From Heliopora coerulea (taxonomy: Eukaryota > Cnidaria > Anthozoa > Scleralcyonacea > Helioporidae): a DNA stretch of 64,000 nucleotides. Below, one piece after another: positions 55,401-64,000 of the stretch. A program made the position numbers and the translations under genes. The DNA is taken from positions 62,001 to 126,000 of the forward strand of contig JASJOG010000120.1 of assembly GCA_030142905.1 (NCBI GenBank). Reading direction: 5' to 3'. How positions within the stretch are numbered: the stretch's first letter is position 1; every line of letters starts with the position of its first letter. The notes below the pieces were generated by a model. The model ran no database searches. It saw only the letters and a program-made list of their open reading frames with translations, and was not told the origin of the DNA.

Positions 55401-55428
55401 CTGACGAAGGGCCTTCCCTCAAAACGTT
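55401..55428 (+). other. Degenerate hammerhead-like motif
   Basis: CTGACGA, stem AGGG/CCCT, then CAAAACGTTAG. The G before AAA is a C, so activity is unlikely. Confidence 0.3.
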
Positions 55429-55530
55429 AGTAAACTACTCTTGACATTTCGGTAGTACTCAGACCTTTCCGATCATTTCACTTCGAAAAATATTTCCGTT
55501 TAAACGGATACGTGTGGACAGCGTCTTAAT

Positions 55531-56154
55531 TTTTTTGTCTCCTTTTCGGGTGCTGCAGTGGTTGCCGGAATGATCAACTATGTCTTCAATTCTGTCTTCT
55601 CTTCGCACGAGGGTGGTCAATCTTTAGGTCGCTGCTCACGTCAGTTGTGAGTTGTGGCTCTCTTTAGTGATGGTCGAAAGTAAGGTCTGGTCAAATAGGT
55701 CGCAGGTCTGGTCCGGGTCGAGGACTTTCTACGGCTCTTGGGAAAGTTTTTCGTGAGAACACTGTCTAAATTCTCAGAGTTCAAGGCATTTCAACTCCCT
55801 GACAAAGAGAATACTTTTTTAGCCGAGAAAATAACAAAAGATATAAACTACGCATTCTCTAAAGCAAATTCGCGAGTTATTTCTCGCATTTTGCCATAAT
55901 CTCGTGATTGGAAATTGGCCTTGAATCAGATAAGCAAAAAGGTCTTTTTTAAAAATCCAAACTAAGGCCAATGTGGCAAAATGACCACAACCAATTCACC
56001 GAGAAATCGTCCAAATTCACTCCAAAAGAGTTGATGTGAACGCAATTTAACTGATCATTTCACCTTATAATATTACTTCTGAAAATCATAATCAAGACAG
56101 AAAAGCAGACATCATTTAGTTTCGTGGGTAAACTCCTTTCATTTAGATCACTTC
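55531..56154. other. Non-coding stretch, no gene seen
   Basis: No supported feature; ends at the stop codon of the small minus-strand exon. Confidence 0.4.
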
Positions 56155-56328
56155 TTACATCCCGTTCTTCTTTATCATTGTTTCAATAGTTTGGTAATCC
56201 TTTAACATCTGCTTGGCGGCCCCTATCACTGTTCGTCGGATCTCTTCATCGGGCCCTTTAGTCGTTTCGACAACGCTAGAGACAAGATGAATCTCTTGCT
56301 CCAAAATACTCTTTAACAAACCAAAGAA
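56155..56328 (-). CDS. Exon of an unrecognised helix-rich protein (C-terminal)
   Basis: The minus strand has acceptor TTAACTTTTTTCAG, then GLLKSILEQEIHLVSSVVET and EIRRTVIGAAKQMLKDYQTI and a TAA at 56155-56157. Predicted all-helical and amphipathic. It enters in phase 0, whereas the exon at 57945-58113 would leave in phase 2, so either an exon is missing between them or this belongs to a related neighbouring gene. I do not recognise the family. Confidence 0.45.
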   Translation of the reverse strand, partial: FFGLLKSILEQEIHLVSSVVETTKGPDEEIRRTVIGAAKQMLKDYQTIETMIKKNGM

Positions 56329-56439
56329 CTGAAAAAAGTTAAGAAACATGAAAGGTCGTTTGAAGAAAGACAAAACAAAAACCAACAGTCAACTGAAAAA
56401 AAGCAGTAATAAGGATTAATCAATTGGTTGGTCTGATTG

Positions 56440-56600
56440 TTTATAGGTTGACTGACTGACTGACTGATTGATTTGTTGATTAATTGATTGACTAATTTAT
56501 AATTGATTGATTGATTGACTGACTAATTGATTGATTGGTTGATTGATTGATTCGTTGGTTGGTTGATTGATTGAATGATTGATCAACAGGTCGATTGATC
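56440..56600. repeat. (TGAT)n / (TGAC)n microsatellite
   Basis: Tetranucleotide repeats GATT and GACT with interruptions. Confidence 0.85.
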
Positions 56601-57521
56601 AATAGGAGTGTCGGTTTGGTGGGGTGGCGGGATAACGGGGTGGAGTAGACTGGGTTGTGGTGTGGCTGCGTGGTGGTGCGGCAGGATGGAGAGGTGAAGG
56701 GATTGTGGGTGACGGGGTGGCCAGGTGGGTGCTTACGTTGGTGATTGGGTCCCTACATACCTGCCTGAGAGATTAAACGATTGAGTGCTTCTCCAAGCAT
56801 AACAAACAGACTACCACACAGGTTAACTACTTAGCTGCTACTTGAATGGATTTTCATAAGAAATTCTAAAACTTATCAAAATGGAAATCACTTACTTATT
56901 GTATGTTTACTATCATATATGATAAGCATATGTATAAGCAGAAAATTTATCCGTACTAGTGTGAGCAATTCATTACTGACAGGTTCTGAAATTTGCGCTG
57001 TCCAGATATCCACGGGATACAAAAATTTCATTTTGCGCACTAAACCGTGTTTTGCTTGTCCGATGAGATACCACAAAATTTCAAATGTGGTAAATGCCTG
57101 CGGTGGTCTCCCAATAGCTTAGTCGTTAAATAGCTACTGCCCGAGTTGCCATCCTGAAAACTGAGGGAAAGACCTTGGATAGGTGCTTGCAAGGTTGCAG
57201 TAATTGCCTACATAGCGGGTATATATCAGTCAACGAATCGTGTGATAGCTTCACTGGTGGAAACTTAAGCAGTTCAAGTTAAGCAAGTTGGTATAACTGT
57301 ATCAAACTTTAAATTGGTCTTGCAATGAGCTTAGATGATGACTGAGCTGGAATGGGTGTGATGGACAGTCATACTGACAGATAAGTGAGTTACTGAAATC
57401 ATGATAGCTGGTATCCAGAAGTGAGACGCTCGATTCTCAGGGAGGGATACTAAAATTTTGAACCCTGGTATTTCAGTGGGACACTGAAAAAAAAAGTTAA
57501 ATTTCAGATCATGATTACAAC
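56601..57521. other. Non-coding stretch, no gene seen
   Basis: G-rich simple sequence at 56610-56740 (GGGGTGG-type). A minus-strand frame near 56960-57070 has no borders or homology that I recognise. Confidence 0.35.
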
Positions 57522-57580
57522 CAGTGGCGTAGCCAAAGGGAAGGGGGCTCAAGGGGTTCAAACCCCTCAAATAGATGCAA
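57522..57580 (+). repeat. Single end of a hAT-like element
   Basis: CAGTGGCGTAGCCAAAGGG followed by GGGGTTCAAACCCCTC resembles hAT/MITE termini such as the one at 39375. No partner GGCTACGCCACTG is found, so it is a fragment. Confidence 0.4.
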
Positions 57581-57940
57581 CGACTTTCAGTTTCCAATCC
57601 AATAATGAGTGATAAGACTGTATCACAATCTGGCAAACTTTGATTTGCGAGCTTGAAACCACATTAGGCGTAGTGATAAGTCGTATTCAGGTATAGACAG
57701 CACCACAACTAGTAGACTGTTTCTTGTACACTCTCTATATTACTCACAATTTACTGAGCATTATTTCTGACATTTCTAAGGAGAAAGCTTTATCCAAATT
57801 GCTAGACTTTTTCTGCAGCGAAGCATTCTCCCTTGTGGTGCTTGGTGTTGCAGCCAGTTAAAGTAGACCTTTTCGAAATTTGTAGTCACTGCTGCTACAT
57901 TTCAATTTGCCAAACAACAACTCGAGTTTTGCTGCATTTC

Positions 57941-58113
57941 TTACAATTTGGATTCGCTTTTTCCAATGTCGCGTAGTTTTTGCAACAAACCTTCGACAGT
58001 TCTGATAGCCTTTCCAATGCTGACCTGTGAAAATGACTCGTAGAACGTAATAAATCCCATTGATGCCTTGATAGCCAGTTGTTCAATATCTTGTTCAGCT
58101 TGGTCCATGCCGT
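57941..58113 (-). CDS. Exon of an unrecognised helix-rich protein (middle or last)
   Basis: Minus-strand acceptor TTCCTTCATTATAG; phase-1 entry gives D-G-M-D-Q-A-E, then DIEQLAIKASMGFITFYESF and KAIRTVEGLLQKLRDIGKS. The frame ends L-TAA at 57941-57943, but GTAAGA at that spot is also a good donor (exon would end 57945 in phase 2). The joint with the upstream exon at 58902 is in phase. Predicted helical; no family recognised. Confidence 0.55.
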
Positions 58114-58901
58114 CTATAATGAAGGAAAATGAATGCCTATTTTCAAGATTTTTATCAACGAGACACTGTTCTTTTTACACGTGATATCAACCACAAAATG
58201 AAAAAAATTAGTGACTAGAAATTAATGAAAACTGAGAGACAGTTGAAATTAAGTTGGTCGATAGGGTGCCAGACCACAACCCTAGAACTCTGATTGAAAG
58301 GCGAAAATTATCTGTTTCGACGGGAAAAATTAATATAATGCGTTATGAAATGAATTTCATTCCGATTTGCTGTTCTCCAAGGCACCAAAAAGAAAAGAGA
58401 TAATTAACCATTGTCATATTTCATCAAAGGGAGTAGCGGTAACTGCATCCATTTAAAGTGATTCTCCCATGAAAAATTTGCTGACGAGTTTTAAGGTAAC
58501 GTAAGAGATCTACAGACAATTAAAATTTGTACGAAGTTTCATCTCGAACTTCGTTCGAACAAACATTGTATCTTATGTGCAAAGTTTAGGTTTGGGAGTC
58601 ATCATTAAATTGCCCTAATTTGGGAGTAATCAGAGTCGAGAACTCGTTTAATGTCATCTCCAAATAAACCTTGGCTCTGATCTAGTTGCTGCTAAGCAGA
58701 TTACGAGAAAACTTGCCTTTCAGCAAGTCTTGCTGAGTTTTGCCTGCTTAATGGCGGGGTCGAAAAACTCAGTTTTTCCACACTAGGTACGACCTCTATT
58801 TCCACAAATTTCGAGACGACACTTTGCTTGATAACTTATTCAGAGAAGTAACCTTTATATCCTTTTAATTTTTTCTTATATTAGTTTCTCTAATAACATA
58901 C

Positions 58902-59090
58902 CTAATTTCAAGTCCGCCCTTTGGAACAGTTCTTTCAAGAGAGGTACAAAATAATCCATGATCTTTTTATACTCATGTATACTTGTCGTCACGGTTTCTT
59001 TCATCGCCTTCTTCACTTCCGCGGCAGCAATGCCAAGGGCGGCTTGGATATCGGAAGGCAAATCTCGACGGATCATAGCGTCTTCCGAGC
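58902..59090 (-). CDS. Exon of an unrecognised helix-rich protein (N-terminal side)
   Basis: Minus-strand acceptor ATTTACTTCAG, donor TTAGGTATGT, 189 nt. It encodes DLPSDIQAALGIAAAEVKKA, EYKKIMDYFVPLLKELFQRA and DLKL. A possible start exon is ATG at 59230 down to 59212 (M-P-S-C-F-A) with donor GTAAGT and matching phase, but the intron would be only 121 nt. Amphipathic helices suggest a small helical bundle. No signal peptide is visible. Confidence 0.55.
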
Positions 59091-59223
59091 CTGAAGTAAA
59101 TACGAACGTTAGTTATAATATCTAGTATTAACAAATACCTCGTAGGTGAGGTGTTTTTCGTGCAATCTGATTGGTTTCCCAATCCCGGAATATCCTGCAC
59201 TATTTACTTACGAGCAAAACAAG

Positions 59224-59403
59224 ATGGCATCCAGTTTTGTTGTAATCAAAGAAAAAGAGCTTTTTAAAACACGAACCGCCGTGTCAGACAAAACCACAAA
59301 TACAGCGAAATTTTGCAAAAAAGTATTCGAAGACATATATTTCTTCTGCTTTTTAGCGATAAATGCACCCAGGATGTGTTCAAAATGTTTTCTTTACAAA
59401 TAA
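59224..59403 (+). other. Possible transposase-like N-terminal fragment
   Basis: ATG at 59224 opens M-A-S-S-F-V-V-I-K-E-K-E-L and DKTTNTAKFCKKVFED, a pattern like the N-terminus of some Crypton/QRICH1-like sequences. It then runs into unrelated residues to 59403. It overlaps, on the other strand, the candidate start exon noted at 59212-59230. Weak. Confidence 0.2.
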
Positions 59404-60462
59404 TGAGCAGGTAACAATCCGACGTTTCGTAAAATTATTTTTAAAATTTAAATATATATATACATGTGAAAACAATTATGCGACATATATTGCTAAAACA
59501 ATCAATCGCGGCGAGGTAAATACCTACATTATTTACCGATACTGAGATGAATAATTGTTGATTATTTCGTGAAACTATTTGACTTAGGATAGTTATATAT
59601 GTCGAAGTTCATTCAGCTTGAACCTAATGTCGATTTGGTTGGAGCAAAGTTTGACTTTTGACCTTTTAATTCGTGATTTTTTTCTCTTTTGTTCTTTGTT
59701 CTCAACCTGTTAATTTGTTTTGGGTTTCCGATATATTGGACATTGTGCGTTAAAGCTCGTTTAGTAAGAGTTAACTCAAGTGTGAGACTTGTGCCATTGT
59801 CTGACTCGACATTGTCTGACTGATTGTGGTACTTGTGCCATTGTAGATAATTTGTGGTAGAATTCGCATGCGTGTTTAGTGAACTAGCCATTTCGTAGGA
59901 ATCCGATGGTAGGTCTGACTTTCCAAGTATTTGGTTTTAATTCATTACTGGATTATCTTTAGACTTTTCGTGGTCTCTACTGATAATGAAGCCACCTCCA
60001 TTGTCACTAAAAATATGAAAAAATATGGCTTGTTACCTTAGATAGATGGAAAAATTAAGCAAACAAGGCTTTAGAATAACGTTTGATGCATTTCACGACG
60101 AACATAACATTCGTGTAACGAAAATTGCAGATCATCGGAAGAATGATCCGATTGGTACTCCTTTTGCCCTTCATTAAAGAGAAAATTAATGGTGTTCGAA
60201 AAGCTGAAAACAATCGCCTTGAGGCTCATGTTATTTTGCGCTATCCCCAAGATTTGCAAAATCCCGCGGATTTCAAACACGGAAATCCATTTGCTCACAA
60301 CCGTAGCTCAAAACTTGACTCCGGATGCGACTTGAATCCCCCAGTTTTAGGTTTCACAAGTCCAGAGCTTTATGAATCTGAACCAAAGCCCACATACCCC
60401 TCCAAATTACAGTTAAACTTACAAACTTTTATCCCACTTCTTGGAAATGAGGTTTCTGGTAC
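59404..60462. other. Non-coding stretch, no gene seen
   Basis: ORFs on both strands (for instance minus 59613-59891, plus 60125-60529) have no recognisable domain; the latter overlaps the Patched exon on the other strand. Confidence 0.35.
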
Positions 60463-60680
60463 TTACATAGCTGACATAGTATTTAAGTTGTGGCTTGTGG
60501 TCTGTTTCACAGTCGTGGCAGTAATATGATGTCGACAAAATATCGCCAACCACACTGGGAGAAAGCAAAGACCATGCAGTAAGCCGAGAACAACTATTCC
60601 AAGAAACATTTTGAGGAAAATACGAAAAATCTCGGATGAAGCAAAACCAGTAACGACCATCCCCAGAAATGTGCTAAAAC
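60463..60680 (-). CDS. Patched/SSD-family protein, last exon
   Basis: Minus-strand acceptor CTGTCGTTCTTAG; phase-1 entry. It encodes FSTFLGMVVTGFASSEIFRI and MFLGIVVLGLLHGLCFLPVW-LAIF, the closing transmembrane pair of Patched, Dispatched, NPC1 and PTCHD proteins (G-F-S-T-F-L...F-R-I-F...H-G-L-x-F-L-P-V). A short tail ends at the stop 60463-60465. It joins the exon at 62680-62865 in phase. The protein is a multi-pass membrane transporter/receptor of the RND type; which subfamily cannot be said from two exons. Confidence 0.82.
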
Positions 60681-62483
60681 CTAAGAACGACAGGAGTGGA
60701 ATTTAATATCGGCCACTTAAGACATACATCCATGCAAACGTGAACAAATATTAAGCAATATATGATTCCTGAAAAATAGCTATTTGACTATGCACCCTTC
60801 CCTACCGCGGTACTAAAAAGAATTACAAGGTCCTTGTTATTTTAATCTGTTTGTTATGAAGTATTTTCCTAAATACTGAAATTGAAATCTTGCCATGGGT
60901 GACGAATATTCCAATACTGTATATAGTGCCAGACAAGAGCCAAACGCTTCACTTTCACAAACCGTCGGAAAGTTAAGGGTTAGGCTCGCGAAATCTGATA
61001 TTCATTTATGCTTTTTAGGACATACAGGTGGACAACGTTCTTCAACCAATTTGACTAAAATTTCCACTTGTTAATGATGACAGAAATTTACTAAAACACA
61101 AATATCAGAAAAGAAAAAAAATGCGGAAAATGAAAAAAATTTGCGCATAGTCTCCAGCTTGCCGACAAATTGCGTGCATGTGGCAGGTTTTACGGGCGTC
61201 AAGTGTGACAACCACAGGGCATACTGGCCAGAAAACTGGAAAGCCTATTATACTGGGTACGCCATTGATTCAGTAGTCAATGCTGTATAGAGATTATATT
61301 GTGATAGCGTGCTGCCTTACTGATGATCAGAAAGTTCGATTTCCGGCAGGAAATCCGAAACTTTTCTGAGAAATTGCTTGGAACTTCGTGCATTGATGAA
61401 AAGACATTTACGCAACATACAAGTAGCGCCCCTCGATCTTGGCTCTTCGCACATTAACTCCAACATTTCCACGAGACCATGCTGTCATTTGGATGCCATC
61501 TCACTTTCCCGTTCCATTACATATAAATACCATAAGTGCAACGGAGGAGTTTTGTTGTCATTGATGTTCGATCATGGGTTGCACGTTGTGAGCAGATTAT
61601 TACATATGGCAGCAAACGATTATTAATCTTTCCTTTTAGTTTGAGGATAAATCCTTTAATATCGAGTTGTCGTAGATAATAGCCCATTTCTAAACTAATT
61701 AACTGGTGCATGTTAATACCATGCCTTGGACCAAGCTTTTCATTTGAAAATTAGTTTTCATTTCGGTTTGAGTTAAATTCAATTTTCATGTGAAAAGATC
61801 CGCACCAGGCTTCAAACACACACACACACACACCCACCCAATCCCTATTTTATTCCAGAAAAAGTGCCCAACTGCTTAGCTGTTTAAAAAACGATATAAC
61901 ACAGTGAAAATTTCACAGGCCACCAGTTACAGTACTCCACAAGGAACCAATCCTTCCCAAAGATTGGAAAATTAAGTATTTTATTTACCTGATAACGTTA
62001 TTGAAAAAATTGTTTGGATTTAGATTAAAATGTCACCGGAGGGGACATGTAAACGGTTAGGATTAAGTTTAGGATTAGGGTCCTTACCCTTACCTTAACC
62101 TGAGTCATAATCTGGAGGAGCAGTGCTTGCATAATAGCATAAGACCTCAAAATTAAATATTTTGAACCTTAGAGATTCACAGATGCAAGAAAAAAAAAAA
62201 TGAATAGTTTTTTGTAAGACTAATTCATAACGCAATGGCAGAATCACATCCTATTATTAAAAACAATCCATCGGTAGCTATGACTACTGCAGGATTCCAA
62301 TCACCGTTCAACAGTACATATATTAATACTGGTAAATAATAGCATAGTTTCGAGTGCAATTCGGAAAAAATCACAAACGAGTGAGCAGTTCAAACGCTAT
62401 AAAAATAGTTTCAGTCTGAAGGACGAGTGGTATAAATTACCAATCAAAATGTCCAATTTTAATATGAACTAATTTAATTTTTT
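60681..62483. other. Intron of the Patched-like gene
   Basis: The intron runs from 62679 to 60681 on the minus strand. It holds a (CA)n run at about 61817-61835. No other element recognised. Confidence 0.5.
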
Positions 62484-62558
62484 TGACGGGTTCGATCCCC
62501 GTCAGGGGCTCAGAATCGTTTTCTGAGTAAAGGGTTGACGATCATTCATCTCTCTTAA
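62484..62558 (+). repeat. Truncated tRNA-derived SINE
   Basis: GACGGGTTCGATCCCCGTC (intact B box) then AGGGGCTCAGAATCGTTTTC and TTGACGATCATTCATC, the same joint of tRNA-like end and tail as at 2285 and 2480. The A-box half is missing (5' truncated), consistent with LINE-mediated insertion. In the Patched-like gene's intron. Confidence 0.65.
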
Positions 62559-62679
62559 TGCACTGATTTGTCATAGAATAAACTGCACCAAAACTATCGA
62601 TCCAACACCTTTGTCGTCCACACTGGTATGTAATACGACAGTTTTCCGAAAATGTCTAAAATCTTATGACAGAACTTAC

Positions 62680-62865
62680 CTCCCATGAACACGCTTCAAC
62701 CAACGGTTGATAGAGCGTTGATGAGTTTTTCTTCAGGACTGGACTCACAAGAGAACACAAACGCAGGTGCAACATGAGCACTATAATCAACGGCAAATCC
62801 GATAGCCATGACAAGGTTAATCATGGAAATGGAGTTGAGCGACACACCCCAAATGTACATCAGAC
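62680..62865 (-). CDS. Patched/SSD-family protein, penultimate exon (contains a TGA)
   Basis: Minus-strand acceptor TATCTTACCGCAG, donor GGGAGGTAAG, 186 nt, phase 1 at both ends. It encodes LMYIWGVSLNSISMINLVMA-IGFAVDYSAHVAPAF, the sterol-sensing-like transmembrane segment with G-x-x-V-D-Y-S-A-H, as in Patched-domain proteins. After S-T-V-G comes TGA, then S-V-F-M-G-G in the same frame and on into the next exon. The TGA stops the protein, so this is a pseudogene, an assembly error, or a real short isoform. The rest of the gene lies beyond 64000 or in unseen exons. Confidence 0.8.
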
Positions 62866-63295
62866 CTGCGGTAAGATACAATAGAAATATATTTTTATTA
62901 ATTAAAAATTCGGTTCTTTGAATAACGGTGGCTTCAGAAAAGATAACCTCCCTGTCCGAAACATATTTCTCTATGAACCAAATTGTTGAAACCATGAAGA
63001 CGTATAGCAGCACAAAAAACATCTAGTTATGTCGTTCTAGCTCAAATCAGAAACTTGTTGTTCCACGAACACTTGGCATTTGCACTCAAATTACATAAAA
63101 TGGAAAATCATTTTCAAATTTTTTCTTTGTAAAATTAGTTGCCAGAGCTATGCTCCAGACTCGCAAAGTCGCAAGTTCGATTCTTATTTGTATACAGACA
63201 CACACACACACATAATGTGCTCATGGAGTGCTCAATGCCACAGAGGTTGAGCTATGTTAATATTGATAATGATAAGGCTTCGTCCTGCCTGATCG
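62866..63295. other. Non-coding stretch next to the Patched exon
   Basis: The minus-strand frame is open upstream of the exon's acceptor to 63022 but the acceptor and homology put this in an intron. No further Patched exon recognised. Confidence 0.4.
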
Positions 63296-63480
63296 TCAAC
63301 AATATATATATATATGTATATATATGTATGTATGTATATAGATATACACATCCACGCACACACACACGCACATACACACAAATACATATATATATATATA
63401 TAGAAAGATATAGATATACACATCCACGCACACACACACGAACACACACACATATATACATATATACATATATATCAGAA
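63296..63480. repeat. (TA)n/(CA)n microsatellites, duplicated block
   Basis: TATATA runs followed by ACACATCCACGCACACACAC, a block that occurs at about 63348 and 63417, so a unit of about 70 bp has duplicated. Confidence 0.85.
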
Positions 63481-63483
63481 AAT

Positions 63484-63635
63484 TATCTCTGAAAATTTCT
63501 GAGTTCCCCAACGGGAATCGAACCAGTGTCTCCCGATTGCCGGCACGGTTGTTTTACCACTAGACTATAGGGTCTCAGACGGCAAGTACGATGTTAATTA
63601 GAGACCGTCGGGGAACTCAGAAATTTTCTGAGATA
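63484..63635. repeat. Inverted repeat around the tRNA-like sequence
   Basis: Arms 63484-63509 and 63610-63635, 26 nt with one mismatch (GGGGAACTCAGAAATTTTC). The tRNA-like unit lies between them, its 3' end inside the left arm. Confidence 0.75.
63501..63576 (-). tRNA. tRNA-like sequence (Gly-like), probably a SINE head or pseudogene
   Basis: 76 nt on the minus strand. A-box region TAGTCTAGTGGTAAAAC, anticodon-arm region CCGTGCCGGCAATCGG, B-box GGTTCGATTCC. Ends GAGACCC and GGGAACTC pair with a bulge. The layout resembles tRNA-Gly, but T-stem mismatches and the acceptor bulge argue against function. An inverted copy of its tail lies at 63610-63635. Confidence 0.5.
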
Positions 63636-63710
63636 AAGCTTGAGAAGAAACTTTTCATCATATATATCCAAGCTTACAAACATCTACACTTAGTAAGATG
63701 AAATTTACTC

Positions 63711-63753
<43 letters not shown>

Positions 63754-63860
63754 CATATGCATATACATATACATATGCATATACATATACACATCCACAT
63801 GTACATATACATATACACATACATACACATAATTTATATATATATATATATATTATTTTT
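63711..63860. repeat. (TA)n and (TACATA)n microsatellites
   Basis: Alternating TATATA and ACATATAC runs. Nothing further recognised to 64000. Confidence 0.85.
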
Positions 63861-64000
63861 CGGCTTCATTCAATCACGAGGCCTGGTATGACGAAGTATC
63901 ATTCCAGTCTTTTTCGTGTTCAATGCTGCAATCTGAGTGAAAATGAAGCTCGTCCAATCAGAGAGTCAGCAAGACGCATGTTAATTTATAAAACATAATT

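Larger units (their letters stand above)
54525..55530. mobile_element. Possible ~1-kb foldback DNA element
   Basis: The ends carry GTCCACACGAG (54526 region) and CGTGTGGACAGCGTC (about 55509), imperfect inverted repeats sharing GTCCACACG. Inside are inverted 12-mer arrays (54549-54900), repeats of AAAACG such as TTTTCAAAAACGCG, and a short tandem repeat. No transposase. Target duplication not resolved. Confidence 0.45.

Noticed and set aside
59613..59891. 92-codon minus-strand ORF with a Met start
   Set aside because: Polar low-complexity product, no homology recognised, no splice or conservation evidence.
60125..60529. 134-codon plus-strand ORF
   Set aside because: Overlaps the Patched exon on the other strand, no domain, no splice evidence.
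63139..63511. ORFs with T-H-T-H and Y-I-Y-I repeats
   Set aside because: Translations of CA and TA microsatellites.

Overview
Eukaryotic genomic DNA with no long uninterrupted host ORF. Introns have GT/AG borders, microsatellites are common, and transposon debris is dense. Penelope-like (PLE) and BEL/Pao retroelements, hAT and Tc1 elements, a tRNA-derived SINE, a Patched-family gene and a 2'-5' oligoadenylate synthetase (OAS) type gene fit a non-bilaterian or invertebrate metazoan best. An anthozoan cnidarian (stony coral or sea anemone) is my guess, from element and gene content only.

Layout. About 1-3.3 kb is non-coding with a head-to-head pair of tRNA-derived SINEs. 3.3-11.7 kb is a nest of PLEs: one decayed minus-strand element (3.34-7.29 kb) split by a 1.8-kb hAT with perfect 8-bp target duplications, then a second PLE family in two inverted, head-to-head arrays. 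Each array has the tandem 'tail of one copy, start of the next' layout typical of PLEs, with a hammerhead-ribozyme-like motif at the joint. 11.78-17.55 kb is a nearly whole BEL/Pao LTR retrotransposon (minus strand). 17.6-28.8 kb shows no gene, only small repeats and a MITE. 28.9-38.4 kb holds two copies of a TTF/DUF4371-type hAT, a foldback element, and an APE-RT LINE that hAT-2 landed in. 38.4-42.0 kb has MITEs and no gene.

The most interesting locus is 42.06-51.57 kb, plus strand: six exons with matching splice phases. The first two encode a C2H2 zinc-finger module and the last four an OAS-type nucleotidyltransferase (GGS...GKGT, D-x-D, third Asp, OAS1-C helices, a C-terminal R-P-L-V-M-D-P-A-N-P block). 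If the exons belong to one transcript this is a zinc-finger/OAS fusion, a candidate innate-immune nucleotidyltransferase. The copy here carries two 1-nt frameshifts and a 121-bp palindromic insertion, so it is decaying or contains assembly errors. The intron between the zinc-finger and OAS parts holds a dead Tc1 element with a LINE fragment inside it.

52-56 kb is repeats, including an inverted pair of degenerate telomere-like 12-mer arrays. On the minus strand, 56.1-59.1 kb has two or three short spliced exons of an unrecognised helix-rich protein, and 60.46-62.87 kb has the last two exons of a Patched/SSD-family membrane protein whose 5' part lies beyond the window. The end of the window is microsatellite-rich and contains a 76-nt tRNA-like sequence.

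All assignments come from reading the sequence; no database search was run.
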